Position numbers and translations under genes: made by a program. A stretch of 64,000 nt of DNA, taken from assembly GCA_002402905.1 (NCBI GenBank), contig DHGT01000035.1, positions 1 to 64,000 on the forward strand. Direction: 5' to 3'. This stretch comes from Desulfatitalea sp. UBA4791. Lineage in GTDB: Bacteria > Desulfobacterota > Desulfobacteria > Desulfobacterales > Desulfosarcinaceae. This document shows, piece after piece, positions 57,481-64,000 of this stretch (the first letter of the stretch is position 1; each line of letters opens with the position of its first letter). Below the pieces are notes generated by a model. It ran no database searches, was not told the origin of the DNA, and saw only the letters and a program-made list of their open reading frames with translations.

Positions 57481-58431
57481 CTATTTCACTATCTGTCTCA
57501 TCAGGCGATGATGGCGCCACATGTCGGCGGTATAGAGCGCCAGGCCGATCCAGATGCAGCCGAATGTGATGGCGTCGGCCGTGGTGAAGGGCTCTCCGTA
57601 GAGGAAGACGCTGATCAGAAAATGGCCGGTGGGCGCGATGTACTGGATCAACCCCAGCGTGGCCAGCCGTAGCCGTCGGGCGGCGACCGCAAAAAACAGC
57701 AGCGGCAGCAGGGTAATGAATCCGGTACCGATCAACAAAAGATCGTTGCGCAGGCCGGTCTGCAGGAAGACGGTTTCGCCGCCCAGGTGCATGGCGATCA
57801 GCCATCCGGCGGCCACGGGAAACATGAGCAGGGTTTCCATCAGCAGGCCGGTGACGCTGTCGACGTCGACCTGTTTGCGGATCAACCCATAGATGCCGAA
57901 ACAGGCGGCCATCAATAGCGCCAGCCAGGGAACTCGGCCATAGCCGATCAGGGCAAAGAGGACGCCGCCGGCGGCAATGGCCACGGAAAGGCGCTGGAGC
58001 GGCTGCGGCCGCTCGCCCAGGAAGCAGTAGCCCAGAAAGACGTTGAGCAGCGGATTGATATAGTAGCCCAGGCTGCTCTGCAGGATCTGGCCGTGGGTCA
58101 CCGCCCAGATGAATACGGCCCAGTTGGCCGCCATGGCCAGTGCGCTGCCGGCCAGGGCCGCCATGGCGCCGGGCCGCCGGAGAAGATCCAGGACCCGGCT
58201 GTGCCGTCCGGCCACCAACACGAACCCCAGCAGGATCACCCCGGACCAGATCATGCGGTGCAGCAGAATCTCCCAGGGTGACACCTCCTGTCCGAACTGG
58301 TTGAAATAAATCGGAAAGATGGCCCAGATGCCGAATGCCGCGATGCCGGCGGCCGCTCCCGGCACCGCACTATCCATGCCGCGCTTGCGAGAAGACGGGG
58401 CCAATGCGTTTGTAATGATGCGTTTGCTCAT
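57481..58431 (-). CDS. rarD: RarD-type EamA drug/metabolite transporter
   Basis: A 316-aa inner-membrane protein with about ten spans in two EamA halves. FGIWAIFPIYFNQFGQEVSP near residue 33 and EILLHRMIWSGVILL near 54 are RarD signatures; SSLGYYINPLLNVFLGYCFL near 118 and LGLIQYIAPTGHFLISVFLY near 250 complete it. RarD proteins are linked to chloramphenicol resistance in E. coli, but their real substrates are unknown. It is divergent from prfC with a 278-bp gap that holds a GCCGCC/GGCGGC hairpin (58508-58525) and no gene. Confidence 0.92.
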   Translation of the reverse strand: MSKRIITNALAPSSRKRGMDSAVPGAAAGIAAFGIWAIFPIYFNQFGQEVSPWEILLHRMIWSGVILLGFVLVAGRHSRVLDLLRRPGAMAALAGSALAMAANWAVFIWAVTHGQILQSSLGYYINPLLNVFLGYCFLGERPQPLQRLSVAIAAGGVLFALIGYGRVPWLALLMAACFGIYGLIRKQVDVDSVTGLLMETLLMFPVAAGWLIAMHLGGETVFLQTGLRNDLLLIGTGFITLLPLLFFAVAARRLRLATLGLIQYIAPTGHFLISVFLYGEPFTTADAITFGCIWIGLALYTADMWRHHRLMRQIVK

Positions 58432-58709
58432 TCGGGGTTGACATTCTGTTGGGAAAGAGATTAAAAGTCGCCGCCATGACTATCTATAAGAATAAAGCCT
58501 GCCCGGCGCCGCCTTGATCGGCGGCATCCCAGTGGTTTCAAAACCTTCTATCGGGTTTTCATCCTAAATCCGTCCGAGGCGTTCGATCCTCTAAATATCT
58601 TATTTTATCTTGTGGTTGAACAACAAAGGGCTGTGCATGGCATGCCATTCCCTCGGACCGCGCAACGCGTCAACGAGGGACCAAAAATAAATTCGAGACG
58701 AAAACACCC

Positions 58710-60320
58710 ATGACAACGACACAAGCCTTAACAAAACCCGGCTGGCAACCGGATGAAATCGAGCGGCGCCGCACCTTCGGGATCATCAGCCATCCGGATG
58801 CCGGCAAAACCACCCTGACGGAAAAGCTCCTGCTGTTCGGCGGCGCCATCCAGATGGCGGGCGCGGTCAAGGCGCGCCATGCCACCCGTCACGCCACCAG
58901 CGACTGGATGGCCATCGAACGCGAACGGGGCATTTCGGTGACCAGCTCGGTGATGAAGTTCCACTATAACGGCTATGACATCAACCTGCTCGATACGCCG
59001 GGACATGACGATTTTTCCGAGGACACCTACCGCGTGCTGACCGCCGTGGACAGCGCGGTGATGGTGATCGACAGCGTCAAGGGGGTCGAAGCCCAGACGC
59101 GCAAGCTGATGGCCGTCTGCCGTATGCGCAACACGCCCATTCTCACCTTCATCAACAAGCTGGATCGCGAGGGCATGACACCCCTGGATCTCCTGGCCGA
59201 TATCGAGGACAATCTGCAGATCGAGTGCGCGCCGCTCTCCTGGCCCATCGGCATGGGCAAGCGTTTCAAGGGCACCTACAATCTCTATCGCAAGACCCTG
59301 AAACTCTTTACGCCCGGGCAGGAGCGGCTGACCGATGCGGTGTTCACCATCGACGACCTGGCCGATCCCCGACTCGACGAGTTGCTGGGCAGCCAGGCCG
59401 ACGAGCTGCGCGAGGATGTGGCTCTCCTGGAGGGGGCGGCCAACCCCTTCGACCTGGACGACTACCTGAAGGGCAGCCAGACCCCGGTCTTTTTCGGTAG
59501 TGCGGTCAACAACTTCGGGGTGGGCGAGATGCTCGACGCCTTTGTGGAGATTGCACCGGCGCCCCAGTCACGGCCGACCGCCACCCGCATGGTCGATCCA
59601 CAGGAGGCGTCCTTCTCCGGTTTCGTTTTCAAAATCCAGGCCAACATGGACCCGGCCCACCGCGACCGCATCGCCTTCCTGCGCGTCTGCTCGGGCCGCT
59701 TCCAGCGTGGCATGCGGCTGCGCCACCACCGCCTGGGCAAGGAGATCGTCGTGGCCAATCCGATCATCTTCATGGCCCAGGACCGCACCTTGGCCGAGGA
59801 GGCCTGGCCCGGGGACATCATCGGCATTCACAACCACGGCACCATCAAGATCGGCGACACCTTTTCGGAAAAGGAGCCGCTCAAGTTCATCGGCATTCCC
59901 AACTTCGCCCCGGACCACTTCCGTCGGGTGCGCCTGAAGTCGCCCCTCAAGGCCAAACAACTCCACAAGGGGTTGGTGCAGCTGGCCGAGGAGGGGGCCG
60001 TGCAGCTGTTCCGGCCGGTGCTGGGCAGTGAATATATTCTCGGCGCCGTGGGTCTGTTGCAGTTCGATGTGACCATGGCGCGCCTCAGGGACGAGTACGG
60101 CGTCGATGCCGTGTACGAAAGCGTGGATTACGCCACGGCCCGTTGGCTGCATTGCAGCGACCGGCAGCGGCTGGCCGCCTTCGAGAAGGCAAACCAGGGC
60201 AATCTGGCCGTGGACGCCGAAGGTCGCCTGGTCTACCTGGCGGCCAGCCTGTGGTGGCTCAACCATGTGGCCGAAGAGTGGCCCGAGGTGGTTTTCCAGA
60301 AAACACGGGAGATCGAGTAG
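58710..60320 (+). CDS. prfC: peptide chain release factor 3
   Basis: RF3 GTPase that recycles RF1/RF2 from terminated ribosomes. FGIISHPDAGKTTLTEKLLL near residue 24 is the P-loop, RERGISVTSSVMKF near 72 the switch I region, LDTPGHDDFSEDTYR near 93 G3 and FINKLDREGMTPLDLL near 148 G4; domains II and III follow with MDPAHRDRIAFLRVCSGRF near 315. 536 aa is the standard length. Confidence 0.97.
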   Translation: MTTTQALTKPGWQPDEIERRRTFGIISHPDAGKTTLTEKLLLFGGAIQMAGAVKARHATRHATSDWMAIERERGISVTSSVMKFHYNGYDINLLDTPGHDDFSEDTYRVLTAVDSAVMVIDSVKGVEAQTRKLMAVCRMRNTPILTFINKLDREGMTPLDLLADIEDNLQIECAPLSWPIGMGKRFKGTYNLYRKTLKLFTPGQERLTDAVFTIDDLADPRLDELLGSQADELREDVALLEGAANPFDLDDYLKGSQTPVFFGSAVNNFGVGEMLDAFVEIAPAPQSRPTATRMVDPQEASFSGFVFKIQANMDPAHRDRIAFLRVCSGRFQRGMRLRHHRLGKEIVVANPIIFMAQDRTLAEEAWPGDIIGIHNHGTIKIGDTFSEKEPLKFIGIPNFAPDHFRRVRLKSPLKAKQLHKGLVQLAEEGAVQLFRPVLGSEYILGAVGLLQFDVTMARLRDEYGVDAVYESVDYATARWLHCSDRQRLAAFEKANQGNLAVDAEGRLVYLAASLWWLNHVAEEWPEVVFQKTREIE

Positions 60321-60339
60321 CCTGTTGCGCGCGTCCCTT

Positions 60340-60522
60340 TCAGGTGGCAATGAACCCCAGCAGTCCGTGGACCGTGGCGAACACCACCAAGGCAATACCG
60401 GTTTTCTTGTGAACGCCGAATTTGACCTTGATCACCCGCAGCCCCGACAGCAACTGGAAGAGGATCAGCAGCAGGTTGCAGATACCCAGGATGAGAATGA
60501 TGGATACACCGCCGATGGTCAT
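60340..60522 (-). CDS. small di-histidine membrane protein
   Basis: A 60-aa protein with two membrane spans (about 5-27 and 40-60). Two histidines at residues 38 and 52 (VHKKTG, VHGLLG), 14 apart and on the second span, recall the heme-ligand spacing of b-type cytochromes and of ferric-reductase-like membrane proteins. AAGGAGACC is a good ribosome site. It follows the superoxide-reductase-like gene by 17 bases on the same strand, so both are probably co-expressed; it could be an electron donor subunit. No database family is recalled; heme binding is inference. Confidence 0.65.
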   Translation of the reverse strand: MTIGGVSIILILGICNLLLILFQLLSGLRVIKVKFGVHKKTGIALVVFATVHGLLGFIAT

Positions 60523-60539
60523 GGGGTCTCCTTTTCGCC

Positions 60540-60908
60540 CTATTCGACGCGGATCTTCAAAACGGCCGGACCCTCGCTGCCGTGAATGTTACAGACGCCC
60601 TCGGCCACGATCTCGGTCGGTTCGGTGATAGTGAGTTTCACTTCTTTGGTAAAAACGTCGTTTTCGGGCCGGTTGGTCGCCGAAAAATCCCATCGGGCGA
60701 TCTCCTTGCCGTTGGCCTTGACATAGACCTGGTTGGTGTAGTGGAAGAAATTGTTGCCGTCGTGCCTCACGTTGATCTTGATCGTGATTTCGGATCCTTT
60801 CGCCGCGCTATCCGGCCCTTCGATGGTGACCGAGGTCTTGTTGGCGAAGGCATTGACGGAAAAAAGCACCAGCGACACGATTAAAATTGCGACAACCTGT
60901 TTTTTCAT
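60540..60908 (-). CDS. exported superoxide-reductase-like (SORL) protein
   Basis: A 122-aa protein with a Sec signal peptide (MKKQVVAILIVSLVLFSV, cleavage near residue 22), thus periplasmic. The mature part resembles the desulfoferrodoxin/superoxide-reductase iron domain: EGVCNIHGSEGPAVLKI holds the Cys106-x2-His109 pair, and NVRHDGNNFFHYTNQVYVKA gives His49 and His56. The usual first His of the Fe(His)4Cys site (in a GKxEHVP motif) is not seen, and the desulforedoxin N-domain is absent. It may detoxify superoxide with an altered site, or be a non-catalytic relative. AGGGGG precedes the ATG. Confidence 0.72.
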   Translation of the reverse strand: MKKQVVAILIVSLVLFSVNAFANKTSVTIEGPDSAAKGSEITIKINVRHDGNNFFHYTNQVYVKANGKEIARWDFSATNRPENDVFTKEVKLTITEPTEIVAEGVCNIHGSEGPAVLKIRVE

Positions 60909-60923
60909 CGAATACGCCCCCTT

Positions 60924-61517
60924 CTAATCAGTATTTTTGAAATAGGCTTCACCCATGCGGGCAAAGGCATCCATGGCCAGCCAGGCGCGCGCGCCGAAAA
61001 AAAGGTCACTGCGTTGCAGCAGCTCGCACACCTCCTGCCGGTCCATCAAAAAGACTTCGATATCCTCCGAATCCCCGTTGTGATGAAGGCTGGGGCTGCC
61101 CTCCACCTCGGCAAAGACCATGGCGATGGATTCGTCCGTGATGCCCGCCGAGGAGAAGATGGCCGGGCTGTGGCGGTAGATCTGCACCAGATCCAGCCCG
61201 GTTTCCTCTTTCAGCTCGCGCCCGGCCGTTACGGCCAGCGCCTCGCCGGGATCCAGGAGGCCGGCCGGAAAGCCATACTGGTAATCGCCGATGGGGACGC
61301 GATACTCCTTGATCACCACCAGTTTGCTTTCCCGTCGATGATAAGGCACGATGATGGCCGCATCGGGCCGCAACTGGGCGCCGGTGACGCATTTGGGCTG
61401 GGTGTCCCGGCTGACCAGGTGCCAGCGCCGGGCGTTGCCCTTCTTGTCCGTGTAAGCCACTTCGAAGAGCGTGACGAATTTGCTTTGGGCCACGACGGCC
61501 GCATCGATGATCTTCAT
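60924..61517 (-). CDS. NUDIX hydrolase (ADP-ribose-pyrophosphatase-like)
   Basis: A 197-aa NUDIX enzyme. The full Nudix box is present near residue 91: G, then five residues, E, seven residues, REL-K-EE-TG-L (from FPAGLLDPGEALAVTAGREL). Sequence around (VVIKEYRVPIGDYQYGFPAG) resembles ADP-ribose pyrophosphatases. It clears nucleoside diphosphate derivatives. It lies 8 bases after the acyl-CoA synthetase and 15 bases before the SORL gene, apparently one operon. Confidence 0.9.
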   Translation of the reverse strand: MKIIDAAVVAQSKFVTLFEVAYTDKKGNARRWHLVSRDTQPKCVTGAQLRPDAAIIVPYHRRESKLVVIKEYRVPIGDYQYGFPAGLLDPGEALAVTAGRELKEETGLDLVQIYRHSPAIFSSAGITDESIAMVFAEVEGSPSLHHNGDSEDIEVFLMDRQEVCELLQRSDLFFGARAWLAMDAFARMGEAYFKNTD

Positions 61518-61525
61518 GATTCTCT

Positions 61526-63178
61526 CTACCGGTTGAGGTCGCTGTAGGTCTTGCGCATTTCGCGTTTGAGGATTTTACCCGTGGGCGTCTTGGGCAGGGC
61601 ATCGACGAACACCACCGATTTGGGCACCTTGAACCCGGCCAGCTCCTTCCTGCACAACGCGATGATCTCATCTTCGGTGATGCGCTCGCCCTTGCGCGGC
61701 ACCACGACGGCCGTGACCGCCTCCACCCATTTGGGATGGGGGGTGCCGATGACGGCCACCTCTTCCACGCGCTTGTCCAGATAGATGGCCTCTTCCACTT
61801 CGCGGGTCGAGACATTCTCGCCGCCGGTCTTGATCATGTCCTTCTTGCGGTCCACCACCGTGATGTAGCGGTCCGGGTCGAGGATGCCGATGTCGCCGGA
61901 GTGGAACCAGCCGCCGTGCATGGCCGCTTCGGTCTTTTCGGGCTCCTTGAAGTACATGATCATGGCGTGCGGTCCCTTGCCGCAGATTTCGCCGGGCACG
62001 CCGGGGGTCGTGATCGGTTCGAAATTTTCATCTTCCAGGCGGGTCTCCATGTTCAATCCGCCCATGCCGGCCGATCCCAGTTTGGTGAGGGCGTCCTGGG
62101 CCTTGAGGATGGTGTGGTAGGGGGCCAGTTCGGTCTGGCCGTAGTAGTTGTAGACTTTGCATCCGGGCAGACGCGCCATGAGCTCCTTGAGCACCTCCAC
62201 CGGCATGATCGATGCGCCGTAGTAACACTTGGTCAGGCAGGAGAGATCGTAGCGGTCGAAATCCGGATGGCGCAGGATGCCGATCCACACCGTGGGCGGG
62301 GCGAAGAACATGTTGGCGCGGTACTGGTCGATGGTCTTGAGGATCGCGCCGATGTCCGGCGCCATGAGGATGTTGGTGCCGCCCACCCAGAAGACAGGGT
62401 TCATGAACACGTCCCGCTGGGCGCAATGATAGATGGGCAGGGCGTTGACATTGATGTCCGTGCTTTCGTAGCCGCCATCCACGATGGCCCCCATGTACTG
62501 GGCCATGAGGGCCTGGTTGCTGATGATCACCCCTTTGGGAAGGGATTCGGTGCCGCTGGTGTAGGTCATCTGGCAGGGATCTTCGATATGCAGCGTCACG
62601 TCCGGTTCGCTGTCGTCGGCATCCTTCATCCAGGCGTCGAAGACCAGGAAACGGTCGTCCACCGGCCGCTGCCCGGCGCCTTGATCGGACCAGATCAGGG
62701 TCTGGACCTTCGGCATCTCGCCGAGCACCGTCTCCACGATGGGATAGAGGGCGTCTTCGACGATGAAGACCTTGCTTTCCGAGTGGTTGATGCAGAAGCT
62801 CACATCCGGCCCGCGCAGCAGGTAGTTGATGGCCAGGTAGACTGCGCCGATCTTGCAGCATCCCAGCCAGGTCAGCACGTGGTGGAGGGTGTTGTGGGCC
62901 AGAATGGCCACCCGGTCGTACTTGGCCACGCCCAGGCCGGCCAATGCGTTGGCCGTGCGGTTGGCGGCCGCTTCCAACTCCGCGTAGGTCAGACGGTGAT
63001 CGCCGAAGACGAGGGCCGTTTTATCGGGATAGTGATAGGCCGTGCGCCGGATCATGTCTGCGATCACCCACCGGTTGACCCGGTTGTAGCGATCCATGAG
63101 AAATGCCAGGTTCTCTTTGTTGAGCGTGTTGAAGCGGGCTTTTTCCTCATCGGTCATGGAACGGGATGCAATTGCCAT
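61526..63178 (-). CDS. AMP-forming acyl-CoA synthetase
   Basis: A 550-aa ANL-superfamily adenylate-forming ligase. The AMP motif is YTSGTESLPKGVIISN near residue 210 (P-loop), YGQTELAPY near 342, hinge and C-terminal lysine in LPKTPTGKILKREMRK near 535. LDPDRYITVVDRKKDMIKTGGENVS near 424 (read piecewise) is the A8 hinge. It activates a fatty or aromatic carboxylic acid to its CoA ester; the exact acid is not clear. First gene of the minus-strand operon with NUDIX, SORL and the small membrane protein. Confidence 0.92.
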   Translation of the reverse strand: MAIASRSMTDEEKARFNTLNKENLAFLMDRYNRVNRWVIADMIRRTAYHYPDKTALVFGDHRLTYAELEAAANRTANALAGLGVAKYDRVAILAHNTLHHVLTWLGCCKIGAVYLAINYLLRGPDVSFCINHSESKVFIVEDALYPIVETVLGEMPKVQTLIWSDQGAGQRPVDDRFLVFDAWMKDADDSEPDVTLHIEDPCQMTYTSGTESLPKGVIISNQALMAQYMGAIVDGGYESTDINVNALPIYHCAQRDVFMNPVFWVGGTNILMAPDIGAILKTIDQYRANMFFAPPTVWIGILRHPDFDRYDLSCLTKCYYGASIMPVEVLKELMARLPGCKVYNYYGQTELAPYHTILKAQDALTKLGSAGMGGLNMETRLEDENFEPITTPGVPGEICGKGPHAMIMYFKEPEKTEAAMHGGWFHSGDIGILDPDRYITVVDRKKDMIKTGGENVSTREVEEAIYLDKRVEEVAVIGTPHPKWVEAVTAVVVPRKGERITEDEIIALCRKELAGFKVPKSVVFVDALPKTPTGKILKREMRKTYSDLNR

Positions 63179-63336
63179 GCGGTTTCCTCCCTCCTGGCGG
63201 TTGATGGAAAAGGGTGTCGAACGACGAGATGTTACGGTTATCTATTGTCCGTCCACAAATAGGCAAATTTGGTCGAGATCAAGGTAGCGTAGATGCCCCA
63301 AGAAATTCAAGAATTAAAAAGATTCGGAGGCGGCAG

Positions 63337-63365
63337 TTGCAAAAGCGCCACTCCCTGCCTATACT
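63337..63365 (+). promoter_or_regulatory. sigma-70 promoter for the C-terminal methyltransferase gene
   Basis: TTGCAA (63337-63342), 17 bases, TATACT (63360-63365), about 48 bases ahead of ATG 63414; a CGCCGA/TCGGCG hairpin (63374-63388) lies in the leader. Confidence 0.6.
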
Positions 63366-63413
63366 GATTCCATCGCCGATCTTCGGCGGCATGTGCAGCA
63401 AAGGAAACCAGGT

Positions 63414-64000
63414 ATGAAAATCCCATCGATACCCACTCGAGGACGCACCCTGGATCATGCCGCCGCTGTTTACGACCTCCTGGAACCCCTTTTTCTGCTT
63501 GGCAAACAGGCTGAATACGACCAGCACATCATCCGCCTGCTCGACCCCGCGCCGGGTGAGCAGGTGCTCGATCTGGGATGCGGAACCGGCGTTTTATGCG
63601 CGCAGATCGCAGACCTTCTCGATCCAAAGGCCGGTGGGTTGGCTGTCGGCATCGACGCCGCGGGCAAAATGATCGCGGTGGCTCGCAAAAAGCGGGCCGG
63701 GGCCGGTTGCCGCTTCGAAGCCATGGCCGCGGAATCCCTCGGCTTTGAGGACCGATCCTTTGACGCGGTCGTATCCAGCCTCTTCTTTCACCATGTTCCC
63801 CTGGACCTCAAGGCCAGCGCCCTAAACGAGGCCTTTCGGGTGCTCAAGCCGGGAGGTCGGTTGATCATCGCCGACATGCATCTGCCCACCACCTGGATGG
63901 GGGCGCTGGTATCGAAAGTATCCCGCTGGTTTTTTCTGCAGCCCCAGATTGCCGAGAACACGCGCGGCGTTTTGCCGGACCTGATTCAATCGGCCGGTTT
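63414..64000 (+). CDS. class I SAM-dependent methyltransferase (cut by window end)
   Basis: The first 195 residues of a UbiE/COQ5-like methyltransferase. SAM motif I VLDLGCGTGVLCAQIA is near residue 50, FHHVPLDLKASALNEAFRVL near 125 and LKPGGRLIIADMHLP near 143. AAAGGAAACCAGGT is its ribosome site. The 3' end lies beyond the window. Substrate unknown. Confidence 0.85.
   Translation, partial: MKIPSIPTRGRTLDHAAAVYDLLEPLFLLGKQAEYDQHIIRLLDPAPGEQVLDLGCGTGVLCAQIADLLDPKAGGLAVGIDAAGKMIAVARKKRAGAGCRFEAMAAESLGFEDRSFDAVVSSLFFHHVPLDLKASALNEAFRVLKPGGRLIIADMHLPTTWMGALVSKVSRWFFLQPQIAENTRGVLPDLIQSAG

Overview
The window reads as chromosomal DNA from a free-living anaerobic bacterium, most likely a Desulfobacterota (Desulfosarcina/Desulfatitalea-like) sulfate reducer or close relative. 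This is inferred from gene content: a 2-hydroxyacyl-CoA dehydratase/benzoyl-CoA reductase type activator, a tungstate importer, an ETF:quinone oxidoreductase, CooC- and RACo-like maturation factors of the acetyl-CoA pathway, and a superoxide-reductase-like protein. No rRNA, tRNA, CRISPR array or diagnostic sulfate-reduction gene was seen, so the taxonomy is an inference.

Layout. 0-2 kb: activator ATPase and alpha/beta hydrolase. 1.9-5.4 kb: tupCBA tungstate transporter with its HTH/substrate-binding-domain regulator (minus). 5.6-9.2 kb: TPM-domain/TPR lipoprotein and a beta-CASP metallo-hydrolase, convergent on a palindromic repeat. 9.3-15.9 kb: a conserved translation operon on the minus strand, ffh-rpsP-khpA-rimM-trmD-(RNA methyltransferase)-rplS-rnhB-yraN-rsmI-PPTase. 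16-23 kb: rlmN, a PP-loop tRNA-thiolation-like protein, ETF-QO, a glycogen-binding-domain protein, an ABC1/UbiB kinase and a phasin-like protein. 23.2-30 kb: a one-way plus-strand block with CooC, AcuC-type deacetylase, AcuB-type CBS-ACT protein, a PrmA-like methyltransferase, a metallo-hydrolase, a sirtuin and a RACo-like ASKHA protein; together these look like control of acetyl-CoA/C1 metabolism through lysine acetylation and cofactor maturation.

30-35 kb: mlaC-mlaA (phospholipid retrograde transport), then a 767-bp leader holding a sigma-54 type promoter, a cyclic-dinucleotide (GEMM-I) riboswitch candidate and an intrinsic terminator, all ahead of a PocR-GAF-PAS-GGDEF diguanylate cyclase: a possible feedback circuit. 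35-46 kb: LysE exporter, a rare aldehyde dehydrogenase-iron alcohol dehydrogenase fusion, an unrecognised 744-aa protein, a CcoI/FixI-type copper P-type ATPase that seems to lack a standard start codon, a DUF1330 protein, ubiG and ubiE. 45.8-46.7 kb: a decayed REP-associated transposase abutting a truncated PemK/MazF toxin with its antitoxin gene. 46.9-54.1 kb: an SbmA/ABCD-like ABC protein with a degenerate ATPase site and a complete sugar ABC transporter plus GH5 glycoside hydrolase. 54.3-64 kb: hybrid sensor kinase, two tandem YebG-like genes, rarD, prfC, a secreted superoxide-reductase-like protein with a small di-histidine membrane protein, NUDIX hydrolase, acyl-CoA synthetase and the start of a methyltransferase.

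Two dispersed repeat families run through the window: a GTACTCGTAC-type hairpin (1-99 and 7466-7569) and an A/T-rich element built on TTTAAAGTGAAGG (at least five copies), which often sits directly against start codons. Gene starts were corrected where a conserved N-terminus or a ribosome binding site favoured another codon.
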